Of a DNA stretch of 34,902 nucleotides, positions 26,274 through 34,902 are shown piece by piece. The notes beneath the pieces were generated by a model. It saw only the letters and a list, made by a program, of their open reading frames with translations. It was not told the origin of the DNA and searched no databases. This stretch comes from Mycetohabitans sp. B8 (GTDB taxonomy: Bacteria; Pseudomonadota; Gammaproteobacteria; Burkholderiales; Burkholderiaceae), in contig NZ_JAHLKR010000013.1 of the NCBI RefSeq assembly GCF_021991875.1, positions 1 to 34,902 of the forward strand, read 5' to 3'. Made by a program: the position numbers and the translations under genes. Positions within the stretch are counted from its first letter, which is position 1. Every line of letters starts with the position of its first letter.

Positions 26274-27856
26274 ATGACCCGCGCGAGCCCACTTCCCGAC
26301 GACATTGAGGCTTTGAAGGCCAGGCTGCTCGAGCAGGAAGCGGCGCTGCGTGAGCGTGACGCGCGAGTGATCAAACTGCAAGAGACGATTGACTCGCAAC
26401 AAGCCGCGTTGGCCTCGAGCGCAGCAGAAGTCGAACATCTGAAGCTGCTCATTGCCAAGTTGCGGCGCATGCAGTTCGGCCGCAAATCGGAGAAGCTGGA
26501 TCGCCAAATCGAGCAGCTCGAGCTACGTTTGGAAGATTTACAGGCCGACGAGGGGGCCGCTGCTGTTGAGATCTCGAAGACGGCGCGCACTGCGCCGCAA
26601 GCACCGCTACGCAAGCCACTGCCCGAGCATCTGCCGCGCGACACGCGCATCTATCTGCCCGAATCGGCCGAGCGTTGCACGCAATGCGGTTCCGCGATGA
26701 AGCAACTCGGCGAAGACGTTTCGGAGCAACTGGAGTACGTACCAGCGAGCTTCAGAGTGATCCGACACGTACGACCAAAGTTCGCATGCACATGCTGCGA
26801 TCACATCGCACAAGCAAGCGCGCCGAGCCGCCCCATCGAACGCGGCTTAGCTGGCCCGGGGTTGCTCGCACACGTACTCGTCTCCAAGTTTGCTGACCAT
26901 GTGCCGTTGTATCGGCAATCAGTCATCTACGCCCGCGAAGGCGTAGCGCTCGAGCGCTCGACGCTGGCCAAGTGGGTCGGTCATAGCGCTGCATTGCTGC
27001 AACCTCTGGTCGAAGCCATCCGTGGCCACGTGATGGCGGCATCAAAACTGCATGCTGATGACACTGCCGTGCCAGTGCTCGCGCCCGGCAACGGCACGAC
27101 TAAGACCGCACGACTATGGGTGTACGTGCGCGACGACCGGCCCTCAGGCGATGCAACGCCGGCTGCGGTATGGTTCACCTACACGCCTGATCGCAAAGGC
27201 ATTCATCCGCAGCAACATCTCAAGTCGTTTGCCGGCACACTGCAAGCCGATGCCTACGCAGGCTATCGAGCGATTTACGAAACCGCACGCGTGGTCGAAG
27301 CAGCTTGTTGGGCCCATGCCAGACGACAGTTTTACGAGCTCCACGTCGCGCGGCCCAATGCCTTCAATACCGAGGCACTCGAGCGAATCGGTGCGCTCTA
27401 CAAAATCGAAGAAGTCATCCGCGGCAAGCCTGCCGACGAGCGTTGCGCCTATCGCCAGTTGCACGCTAAGCCTTTGCTCGATCAGCTTCATACTTGGCTG
27501 AGCGAGATGCTTGCCACGCTCTCACGTAAATCGGATACAAGCCGCGCAATTCTCTATGCGCTCAACCGCTGGGAGGCGCTAACGCGCTACTGCGATGACG
27601 GACGACTTGAGATCGATAACTTGCCCGTTGAGCGCGCCCTGCGCGGCGTGGCTATCGGCCGGCGCAACTACCTGTTCGCGGGGGCCGATCAGGCGGTGAA
27701 CGTGCCGCCACGATCTACAGCTTGATTGGCACAGCCGCGCTGAACAATGTCGATCCTGAGACTTATCTGCGCCATGCGCTTGCACGCATCGCAGAGCATC
27801 CGATCAATCGCGTTGATGAACTACTGCCGTGGAACGTGAGCAGTCTGGCGAGGTGA
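26274..27856 (+). pseudogene. tnpC: IS66-family transposase TnpC with C-terminal frameshift
   Basis: The main transposase: an N-terminal coiled coil (about 10-95), a zinc-binding segment (RCTQCGSAM, ACTCCDH) and the DDE core (KLHADDTAVPVLAPGNG; QADAYAGYRAIYE; PVERALRGVAIGRRNYLFAG). At about 27687 a one-base deletion (GAT-CAGGC instead of GAT-TCA-GGC) shifts the frame and ends the protein with QAVNVPPRSTA. The true C-terminus continues in another frame (GGERAATIYSLIGTAALNNV to PWNVSSLAR) and stops at 27854-27856. The last ~55 residues are lost, so activity is doubtful. Confidence 0.88.
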
Positions 27857-27987
27857 GGCGCTGGGCTGGGCGTGACTTCGATGCCAAGTTATTCGACCGC
27901 CGAGTCGCGAACGCAGCGCTTCTGCGAATGGCGTCCAACGGCTGGGGTGGAAAGTAACGTCCCTCCCGTCAAGATGGTATTGGCGCA

Positions 27988-29044
27988 CTTGCAATTACCC
28001 ACATCTCAATCGCGAATCCTGGTAACTTGACATCTATGATGACCGGCGTGCGAACGAAATGGCAGGGAACCGAAAGGCAGATAACCAAGCATGGTTTGAG
28101 CATGAAGTTGAAGATCAAGCGACATGTCAATCCGACGCGCGTACCAATTGAGCAGAAGGAAAGTTATCGCTGGCTAGAGAACATGCGCCAGTCAATGGCA
28201 CTGCTGGGTGAGCCTGCCCGTTGCATTCACATCGGTGATCGGGAAAGCGACATTGATGAGCTGTTTTGTACCGCATACGATTTATGCACACATTTCCTAG
28301 TGCGCACTTGTGTTGATCGCTTGGCCGGCGATGGCCAGCGTACTGTCGCACACGAAATGGAGCAGGTCCAGCTTAAGGGATTGCACCGCGTTAAGCTTCG
28401 TGATAAGAAGGGCCGTCCGATGACCGCTACGCTTGAGCTTCGCTACCAGCGAATGACGGTATTACCGCCGATTGGCAAGCACCAGCGCTACCCTGCACTG
28501 CAGCTGAGCGTTATTCACGCCCAAGAGCGCAATGCACCCCGTGGACGAGCTCGCATTGAGTGGAAACTGATGACCGATATGCCAGTCAGATCGCGCGCCG
28601 AGGCAGTCGAAAAATTAAACTGGTATGCCATGCGCTGGAAGGTCGAGACATTCCATAAGATCCTGAAATCGGGGTGCAGGGCAGAAGAGTCAAAGTTGCG
28701 TACGGCCGACAGGCTCGCGAACCTGATTGGCGTGTTCTGCATCCTGAGTTGGCGCCTATTCTGGCTCACTATGATCAGCCGATCTGTCCCGCAGGCGCCG
28801 CCCGAGGTGGTATTCACACAGACCGAAATCGAATTGCTTGGACGTGTCGTCCAGGACTCACCTCGTAGCGCGCAAGCGCCGCCGCTATTGCGCAACTTGA
28901 TCAAGCTCGCCCGGCTTGGCGGCTATTTGGCTCGCGCTAGCGATCCTGCCCCAGGAAACACCGTCATGTGGCGCGGCATGCGGCGCCTGATCGATATCCA
29001 GCTCGGCTATGAACTCGCGCTAACGAGATGTGGGTAATTGCAAG
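27988..29044 (+). mobile_element. Short IS4-family element with 20-bp inverted ends
   Basis: Perfect inverted repeats CTTGCAATTACCCACATCTC (27988-28007) and its complement at 29025-29044. The right repeat contains the transposase stop codon. At 1057 bp the element is shorter than usual because the 5' part of the transposase gene is deleted. No target duplication is obvious by eye. Confidence 0.8.
28027..29037 (+). pseudogene. IS4-family (IS50-like) transposase, N-terminally truncated
   Basis: The frame shows a catalytic Asp motif (IHIGDRESDIDELF) and the Y-R-E-K-type box with catalytic Glu (NWYAMRWKVETFHKILKSG), followed by RTADRLANLIGV and an intact C-terminus. The N-terminal DNA-binding domain and the first catalytic Asp region are missing: complete relatives are around 450 residues, this frame 336 at most, and its first ~35 codons are not clearly native. 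Probably inactive, though its intact ends could be mobilised by a full-length relative. Confidence 0.8.
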
Positions 29045-29080
29045 ATTGGCGCAACGCTTACCGCCATGAAGAGGTGTCTG

Positions 29081-29389
29081 ATGAAGAAGCAGCGACGTAC
29101 GTTTTCCCCGGAATTCAAACAGCAAGCCGCCTGTCTGGTGCTCGAGCAGGGCTATAGCCATATGGAGGCGAGCCGTTCGGTTGGCGTCGGCGAGACAGTA
29201 CTGCGTCGCTGGGTGCACCCGCTTCAGCAGGAACGTCAGGGCATCACGCCGCAAGGCAAGGTGATCACGCCGGATCAGCAACGCATTAAAGAACTCGAGG
29301 CGCGTATAGAACGCCTCGAACGTGAGAAGGCCATTTTAAAAAAGGCTACCGCGCTCTTGATGTCGGAAGGCATCGAACGTACGAAGTAA
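29081..29389 (+). CDS. IS3-family OrfA, orphan
   Basis: A 102-residue protein starting MKKQRRTFSPEFKQQAACLV with a helix-turn-helix (SHMEASRSVGVGETVLRRWV) and a leucine-zipper region (RIKELEARIERLEREKAIL). Complete as OrfA. The orfB that encodes the catalytic part is absent downstream, so the element is dead. It begins 37 bases after the IS4 end. Confidence 0.85.
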   Translation: MKKQRRTFSPEFKQQAACLVLEQGYSHMEASRSVGVGETVLRRWVHPLQQERQGITPQGKVITPDQQRIKELEARIERLEREKAILKKATALLMSEGIERTK

Positions 29390-29441
29390 TTGATCGGATT
29401 TGCGGGAGCACGGCGATTGGCCGTTTCAAGGTCAGTCGCTT

Positions 29442-29489
29442 ATCGGTGCGAGTGCTGTTGGGGAAATCGGTGCGGGTGCTGTTGGGCAG
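29442..29489. repeat. Two tandem 24-bp repeats
   Basis: Two adjacent units, each beginning ATCGGTGCG and followed by GTGCTGTTGGG with small differences, then ATCG again. Such repeats resemble the ends of some transposons, but no gene for one is attached. They lie between the orphan OrfA and the parE stop. Confidence 0.6.
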
Positions 29490-29549
29490 ATCGACAGTCA
29501 TGATGCGCGTTCCTGTAGCCGGTGAGAGAGGCGTGCTGATTGAGAGACA

Positions 29550-29879
29550 TCAGCATTCCGCACTGTCATCGTCCGGCGTGTCTTGCAGAATCGTTTCGTA
29601 GTTCTGGCCGCCATAGAAGATACCGAGGATGGAAACTGTCTCGGCCTCCACAACGAAAGCAATCACCACCCGTTTCTTGTAATGGGTGAGGCGCAGGCCG
29701 GACCGTATGTCATCGCGTTTGATACTGCGAAGCGGAAACGTACTCAGGCTCTCACAGTAGCTCACGATGGCTTCAGTGTAGCGAGCCGCCATGTCGGGCG
29801 ATGCTACGTCGGCGATGTAACGAAAAAGTTCGACCAGTTGCGCCTGCACTTCCGGGCTGAAGACGACCCGGTAGTTCAT
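29550..29879 (-). CDS. parE: ParE/RelE-family toxin
   Basis: A 109-residue ParE-type toxin: VVFSPEVQAQLVELFRYIAD at the N-terminus, AARYTEAIVSYCESLSTFPL in the middle, and RSGLRLTHYKKRVVIAFVVE leading to the C-terminal strand ILGIFYGGQNYE. ParE relatives inhibit DNA gyrase. The ATG lies in the third copy of a 10-bp tandem repeat, six bases after the parD stop. Intact. The C-terminal tail (DTPDDDSAEC) is unusually acidic. Confidence 0.92.
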   Translation of the reverse strand: MNYRVVFSPEVQAQLVELFRYIADVASPDMAARYTEAIVSYCESLSTFPLRSIKRDDIRSGLRLTHYKKRVVIAFVVEAETVSILGIFYGGQNYETILQDTPDDDSAEC

Positions 29880-29905
29880 CGTGTTTCATCGTGTTTCATC
29901 GTGTT
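29876..29905 (-). repeat. Three perfect 10-bp tandem repeats at the parD-parE junction
   Basis: Three identical copies of TCATCGTGTT (plus strand). On the coding strand they supply the last codons and stop of parD and the start codon of parE. Ten is not a multiple of three, so gain or loss of a unit would alter the parD C-terminus and stop. Confidence 0.9.
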
Positions 29906-30155
29906 CAGCGGCTAGTCGAGCCCGCACTTGGTCCGCCGTCACGGCTCGAGACGGATCAGCCTTCAGGGCATCATAGGCGGGGCCGACTTGGTGATGCAGC
30001 CAGCTTTCTACGGCACGATCTCGCGCCATGAGTGCCCGCAGGCCATCCCGGATGACTTCGCTCTCGCTCGCATACTCACCCGTGCAGACCTTGGCTTTCA
30101 CCACTTCTGCCATGTCTTTGGGCAGGGTAATGCTCATTTGCTGCGTGGTGCGCAT
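29886..30155 (-). CDS. parD: ParD-family antitoxin
   Basis: An 89-residue ribbon-helix-helix antitoxin: MRTTQQMSITLPKDMAEVVK (beta strand and helix), SESEVIRDGLRALMARDRA (second helix), then a toxin-binding tail. AGGAG lies upstream of the ATG and a palindrome sits at 30178-30192. It represses its own promoter and neutralises ParE. The last residues, HDETR, are encoded by the tandem repeat. Confidence 0.92.
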   Translation of the reverse strand: MRTTQQMSITLPKDMAEVVKAKVCTGEYASESEVIRDGLRALMARDRAVESWLHHQVGPAYDALKADPSRAVTADQVRARLAAEHDETR

Positions 30156-30177
30156 GGCGGGCTCCTGTTGATCATAA

Positions 30178-30192
30178 TAGGATTTAATCCTA
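30178..30192. promoter_or_regulatory. Palindromic operator candidate upstream of parD
   Basis: TAGGATTTAATCCTA has 7-base arms around one base, 22 bases upstream of the parD start. The position fits autoregulation by the ParD ribbon-helix-helix dimer. Confidence 0.6.
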
Positions 30193-30436
30193 CTCTTTTG
30201 GCCGGCAGTCGTCTAGCCTGCTCACAACCCCATCATGGCAATTCCGGGTTACGGCCCGCCGCAGCGAGCATGGGGGTCCATCGGCGCACGCCCCAGCGTT
30301 GTCGGTCGGGTACGCTAGGGAGAGGCGCATGCAGCCTAAGCCAAGCACGTCAGGCCGGTGTGCCGTTCACGTCATCAAACCTCAGCGATCGCAAAACCAG
30401 TAGAGCTTCGGGCAAAGCATAGTGGCGCACGGATGC

Positions 30437-31464
30437 TCAAGCAGGCAGGGTGCTTACGCCTGCATCGAATGCGGTGTTGTGCGTCGCCAGCGCCCATGCG
30501 GTGCGCGCCAATTTGTTCGCCAGGGCGCACGCCACGACATTGGGATGCCGTCGTGTCAACATCGCGCGCACCCACTGCGCGAGCTTGCCATGCTGTCGCT
30601 CGAGCCTAATCATGTAGGCGCGAGCGCACTGCACGAGCAGGCGTCGGATGTTCTTGTCCCCTCTCTTGCTGATTCCCAGCAGGTTGGACTTGCCGCCAGT
30701 GCTGTACTGGCGTGGTACCAGCCCGATCGAGGCGGCAAAGCCTCGGCTACATCCGTATTGTTTGCCATCTCCCATCTCGGCAGCCAGCACGCTCGCGGTG
30801 ATGGAGCCGACGCCGGGAATGGACAGTAGACGCTGGCCGAGATCGTCATCGGCAAGCTGGCGAGCTATTTCCTTGTCGATCTCGCTGATCTGTTCGTGGA
30901 GGTACTTGAAGTGAGCGTGCAAACGCTCGAGGATCGCGATCAGGCGTGGCGGTAGCGGATGCTCAGCGAGTACAGCTAGCAGCCGTGTCATGACAGCGTT
31001 GCCCACAGGCAGGCTGATACCGAATTCAAGCAGGAAACCGTGTATTTGATTGACGGTCTTGGTGCGATCACGGATCAACGATTCGCGCACGCGATGTAGG
31101 GCCGATAGGGTTTGCTGCGATTCAGTCTTTGGCGTCACAAACCGCATGGCTGGGCGAGACGCTGCCTCACAGATCGCCTCAGCGTCGACAAAATCGTTCT
31201 TGTTGCTCTTCACGAAAGGCCGCACGTATTGCGGCGAAACGAGTTTGACCTGATGCCCGAACGTAGCCAGCTTGCGCGCCATATGGTGAGCGCCGGCACA
31301 CGCTTGCATGGCGAGCGTGCAGGTGTGAAACGCGGCGAAGAACTCGACCAGCTGTTTTTGCAGTTCACCTTCTTGCGAAACACCGCCTTTGCGCGTCGGT
31401 CCTGACCGTGAAGGTGAAACGAATGCTTGCCCAAATCGATTCCAACCAGCGTCACCTCTTGCAT
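30437..31464 (-). pseudogene. IS110-family transposase with frameshift
   Basis: Starts MQEVTLVGIDLGKHSFHLHG (first catalytic Asp). The frame breaks at a run of five A residues (31355-31359) and resumes in another frame with TLAMQACAGAHHMARKLATF, NKNDFVDAEAICEAA (DEDD residues) and the C-terminal transposase_20 domain (LLSIPGVGSITASVLAAEMG; QYSTGGKSNLLGISKRGDKN), ending VSTLPA. One added or two removed bases would restore a ~342-residue protein. Probably inactive; ribosomal slippage at the A-run cannot be excluded but is not usual for this family. Confidence 0.85.
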
Positions 31465-31597
31465 GATGGCCTCTCTAAAAAGAAATACCCGACAAGCGTA
31501 ACCTTCGCTCGTGGGGTGGGGATGACCATCTTGTATCTTTCTGCCCACGGACGGCGGTCGCGCAGCCTGAAAACCATCATGGGCCTGAAAGCCCGTT

Positions 31598-32672
<1,075 letters not shown>

Positions 32673-32743
32673 ATTTCGGATACGTCCTTCGGCAGATGTA
32701 TCAGGAATCTTGTGTGTCGAGGTCGGTTAAAAGATCTCAGCTT

Positions 32744-32957
32744 ATGGTGTTCGTGAACCGGTCGCCGGACAGAATGGCGAACTGATTGAGCGCCTACCGC
32801 CAAGTGATAGGCGGCATCTTCCAATCCTTTTCGATGTTGCACAAGGCCAGATACAACAGTTTGCTGGCGGCTTTGTCGCTCGGGAAGTGGCCGCGGTTCT
32901 TCACAATCTTGCGCAGTTACATGTGCATGCTCTCGATGGCGTTGGTAACTGGCATGA
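32744..32957 (-). pseudogene. IS256-family transposase C-terminal remnant
   Basis: The minus strand reads VTNAIESMHM, stop, LRKIVKNRGHFPSDKAASKL, LYLALCNIEKDWKMPPITWR, stop, ALNQFAILSGDRF. It aligns with the catalytic-Glu/C-terminal part of IS256 transposases (TTNAIESLNMxLRKxxKxRG). Two in-frame stops and loss of the rest make it inactive. Confidence 0.85.
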
Positions 32958-33079
32958 TATGAACCGGTGCCCCGCGTGTTCCCGCCGCGCAGTTTTAGGC
33001 GTATGGTCCGCCCATCCGGGACAGAGGCACCGGGGAGCACTTCGGGTAGGCAGGCCACTCGTCTACGATGAGCCGCGAG

Positions 33080-33315
33080 CTCGTGTTAGTCATTGGCTGC
33101 CCCTGCGACCCGCCCAGCGGCCCACGACGGCGGAGAAGCTGCGCCGCGCGAGCCCGCACTGGATGCGGCACACTCACGCGTCACATGCGCTGGCCCGGGG
33201 CGCCGAGCTGATCATGGTGCGCGACAATCTGCGCCATTCGTCGATCTATCTGCACAGCGACGAAGTGCAGCGAGCCCAGCGGTTCGATCAGGCGTTTGAG
33301 GCGCGAAAGGCCTAA
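33080..33315 (+). pseudogene. Tyrosine recombinase C-terminal remnant
   Basis: Reads KLRRASPHWMRHTHASHALA, RGAELIMVRDNLRHSSIYLH and SDEVQRAQRFDQAFEARKA, then stop. The H-x-x-R motif and catalytic Tyr (IYLH) are present, but about five residues normally found between RHSS and IYLH are missing and the LGH histidine context is altered. The N-terminal part is absent. Confidence 0.82.
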
Positions 33316-33359
33316 AATATGAGCGCGTCGATCGCAAATTGACCAAATGAGGCGGCCCG

Positions 33360-33849
33360 GTGACGAACGAGATCACGATTGTGCCGAAGCAACGACAAAA
33401 GTTATTGCAATGGGATACACGATTCAAACATTTCTGATCACGCCGGACGAGGGCATCCTGAAGATGGGATGACGCACTACTGGAACATGCTCGGTGCTCC
33501 GGATAGTCATCGCCTGCCGGAGTTTGCAGATCAGCGCGTGCGCCTCGCGCACCTGACCATTGAGCTGATGGATCGCAAGCCCATGCACGTGATCAATCGG
33601 GATTTTGTGATTGTCAATTTTGATGCGTAGGGCCGTCTCAATGTCGATCAAATCAAGCAGCGCGGTAGCTCGCTGTTTGAAGTCTTCCTGGCCTACAAAC
33701 TGGGCCGCAACAACAGGGAGGGCACTGCGAAGGTTGTCGATGCCGCGGCCCGCTTTACCGTACAAGGCAGTCAATGGACGCCGACACCCGCCTTGATCCA
33801 GGCCCTTGATGAGGCAGCACTGGCATTGCGACGGTGCTCTGGCATTTAG
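33360..33849 (+). pseudogene. Unknown gene broken by frame changes and an in-frame TAG
   Basis: Three overlapping frames follow one another: GTG 33360 (MTNEITIVPKQRQKLLQWDT), ATG 33410 (MGYTIQTFLITPDEGILKMG) and ATG 33469 (MTHYWNMLGAPDSHRLPEFA), the last two overlapping as ATGA. The third reaches a TAG at 33628-33630, then stays open for 72 more codons (GRLNVDQIKQRGSSLFEVFL to LALRRCSGI) to 33849. The text on both sides of the TAG looks like one protein of about 125 residues. The family is unknown to me. Confidence 0.5.
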
Positions 33850-34003
33850 GCGGTTAGACGATTATGGTGATTCGAACATAAGTCGAGCGAATTTCATAAC
33901 TTCAAGGCTTATGATAGGAATTTACGCGTACCTTGTTCACTCCCCTTGTCGTGGCGAGGCTCTTCATTCCAAATTTCGAGATTAATGAACATGTTAAAGC
34001 TTT

Positions 34004-34408
34004 CTACTTGTTGAGCCAGTTTTCGAGCCTGATACTGGGATAGCTGGCAAAATCGCGCTCGTTGTTGGTAACGAGAATAACGTCCAGGGCAATCGCGTGT
34101 GCGGCGATCAGCTTGTCAAGAGCATCCTTCTTGCGCTCGTTCGTCGCTTTGCGCACAGGCCCGTAGGCCGTTGCTGCGGCAGCGTCGAACGGGGCCACAG
34201 GAATATCTTCGATTAGGGCGGCGAGATTGCGGCGCTCGCGAGTTCGGTTCGCAGACACTACGACGCCGTATTCAAGTTCAGCGTAGGTGACTGCGGATAT
34301 AACCACATCCCCGACGTAGCACTGCGCAAATCGCTTCGCGACTTCTTCAGGCTGATTCTTCATCAGGTAGATGCACATGTTCGTGTCGAGCATAAAGCGC
34401 GGCATCAC
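34004..34408 (-). CDS. vapC: VapC-type PIN toxin
   Basis: A 134-residue PIN ribonuclease with Asp8 (FMLDTNMCIYLM), Glu44 (TYAELEYG), Asp98 (DALDKLIAAHA) and the NNERDF C-terminal acidic site. SIRLENWLNK is the typical VapC end. Its start overlaps the vapB stop (GTG 34408 or ATG 34405). Intact. The 33850-34003 stretch downstream has no gene. Confidence 0.93.
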   Translation of the reverse strand: MMPRFMLDTNMCIYLMKNQPEEVAKRFAQCYVGDVVISAVTYAELEYGVVVSANRTRERRNLAALIEDIPVAPFDAAAATAYGPVRKATNERKKDALDKLIAAHAIALDVILVTNNERDFASYPSIRLENWLNK

Positions 34409-34641
34409 AATCCCTCGCGCGCAGCCTGCTCCTGCTCGCCGCGGCCTTCAGCCATGAAATCCGGCCCGAATTTCGCGAACTTCTTGAGCACTCCAGTCAG
34501 CGGACGACGCATCGGACGGATACGGATCTCATCGCCTACGCGCTCAATTTCGATTTCGACATCGCTCCGGTCGTAAGCAAGGTCGGCGGGAATGCGAACG
34601 GCTTGTGAGTTGCCATTCTTGAAAACGCGGGTGGTATGCAT
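34405..34641 (-). CDS. vapB: VapB-type AbrB/SpoVT-fold antitoxin
   Basis: A 78-residue antitoxin with the swapped-hairpin AbrB DNA-binding fold: MHTTRVFKNGNSQAVRIPAD, then VEIEIERVGDEIRIRPM. The C-terminal tail (GVLKKFAKFGPDFMAEGRGE) is the VapC-binding region. An AGGAA site precedes the ATG. Coupled to vapC by overlap. Belongs to a different antitoxin family from the two Phd-type modules in this window. Confidence 0.93.
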   Translation of the reverse strand: MHTTRVFKNGNSQAVRIPADLAYDRSDVEIEIERVGDEIRIRPMRRPLTGVLKKFAKFGPDFMAEGRGEQEQAAREGL

Positions 34642-34779
34642 AGCGGTTCCTGATGTGTGTACTGTGGATGTACTATAGACTATTCATCGCTCTATGTAAA
34701 GTATGCGGTCATTTAACGACGCCCTTCCGATGAAGGCCAGAAGATCCAAAGCTAAGTGTCCGCGTAGACACATGCACTG

Positions 34780-34902
34780 GTAATCTCCCCGTTTTCCACG
34801 GGGTTCAGAAGTAGAAACTATGCGGCCATGGCCAGCCGCTGTTTTGGCGTCAATCCGCCCAAGGCCATGTTCGGGCGATCGTGATTGTAAGTCCACATCC
34901 AG
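34780..34902 (-). mobile_element. IS3-family element, end at window edge
   Basis: Begins TGGTAATCTCCCCG and is nearly identical to 13050-13172, encoding the last codons of orfB ([12 protein letters not shown] in the first copy; here [14 protein letters not shown]). It continues past the window. A second copy of the element that broke the dihydropyrimidinase gene. Confidence 0.85.

Larger units (their letters stand above)
25463..27987 (+). mobile_element. IS66-family element, right end missing
   Basis: The left end GTAAGCGTTGTTCCATCACC at 25463 is typical of IS66 termini. tnpA, tnpB and tnpC follow in the standard order. No inverted copy of the end is visible after tnpC before an IS4-type end begins at 27988, so the right boundary given is only the limit of the stretch. 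Confidence 0.75.

Noticed and set aside
31350-31365. Programmed frameshift at the A-run in the IS110 transposase
   Set aside because: IS110 transposases are normally single uninterrupted frames, and the run is not a canonical slippery heptamer; a mutation is simpler.

Overview
The window looks like accessory DNA, probably plasmid or plasmid-derived, from an endofungal Mycetohabitans (the former Burkholderia rhizoxinica group). Three things point there: fragments of Bat-type (Burkholderia TALE-like) repeat proteins, a lasso peptide cluster whose precursors closely resemble burhizin as I remember it, and a very dense load of decayed insertion sequences typical of a host-restricted genome. The species call is inference; the features beneath it are read from the sequence.

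Left part (1-8.6 kb): a MarC-family membrane protein gene and a tyrosine recombinase-like gene that has lost most catalytic residues, then a lasso peptide cluster. On the minus strand it runs precursor A2, a hairpin terminator, B (leader peptidase with recognition domain), C (macrolactam synthetase), D (ABC exporter) and a small Cys-containing ORF. A second, different precursor (A1) with its own terminator and a decapitated B fragment sits at the other end in inverted orientation, so the D-C-B block is bracketed by inverted repeats.

Middle (8.4-13.4 kb): a reductive pyrimidine degradation locus. The dihydropyrimidine dehydrogenase subunits preT and preA are intact. The flanking N-carbamoyl amidohydrolase and dihydropyrimidinase genes are broken, the latter cut by an IS3-family element.

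13.7-25.1 kb: a mosaic. It holds a KfrA-like coiled-coil fragment fused to a Bat fragment, a Phd/PIN toxin-antitoxin module, a second and longer Bat C-terminal fragment, two IS21-family elements (one with matching ends), pieces of IS66, IS110, ISL3 and IS3 elements, a Phd/VapC module under a perfect palindrome, and a recombinase fragment. At its right edge is a 452-residue protein with an N-terminal F-box and C-terminal helical repeats, the best candidate for a host-directed effector.

25.4-34.9 kb: IS66, IS4, IS3 and two IS110 elements, a ParDE module with a tandem repeat at the gene junction, IS256 and recombinase remnants, a broken unknown gene, a VapBC module, and the start of another IS3 copy at the window edge. 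Overall: one apparently functional biosynthetic cluster, one candidate effector, half of a catabolic pathway and four toxin-antitoxin modules, embedded in transposon debris.
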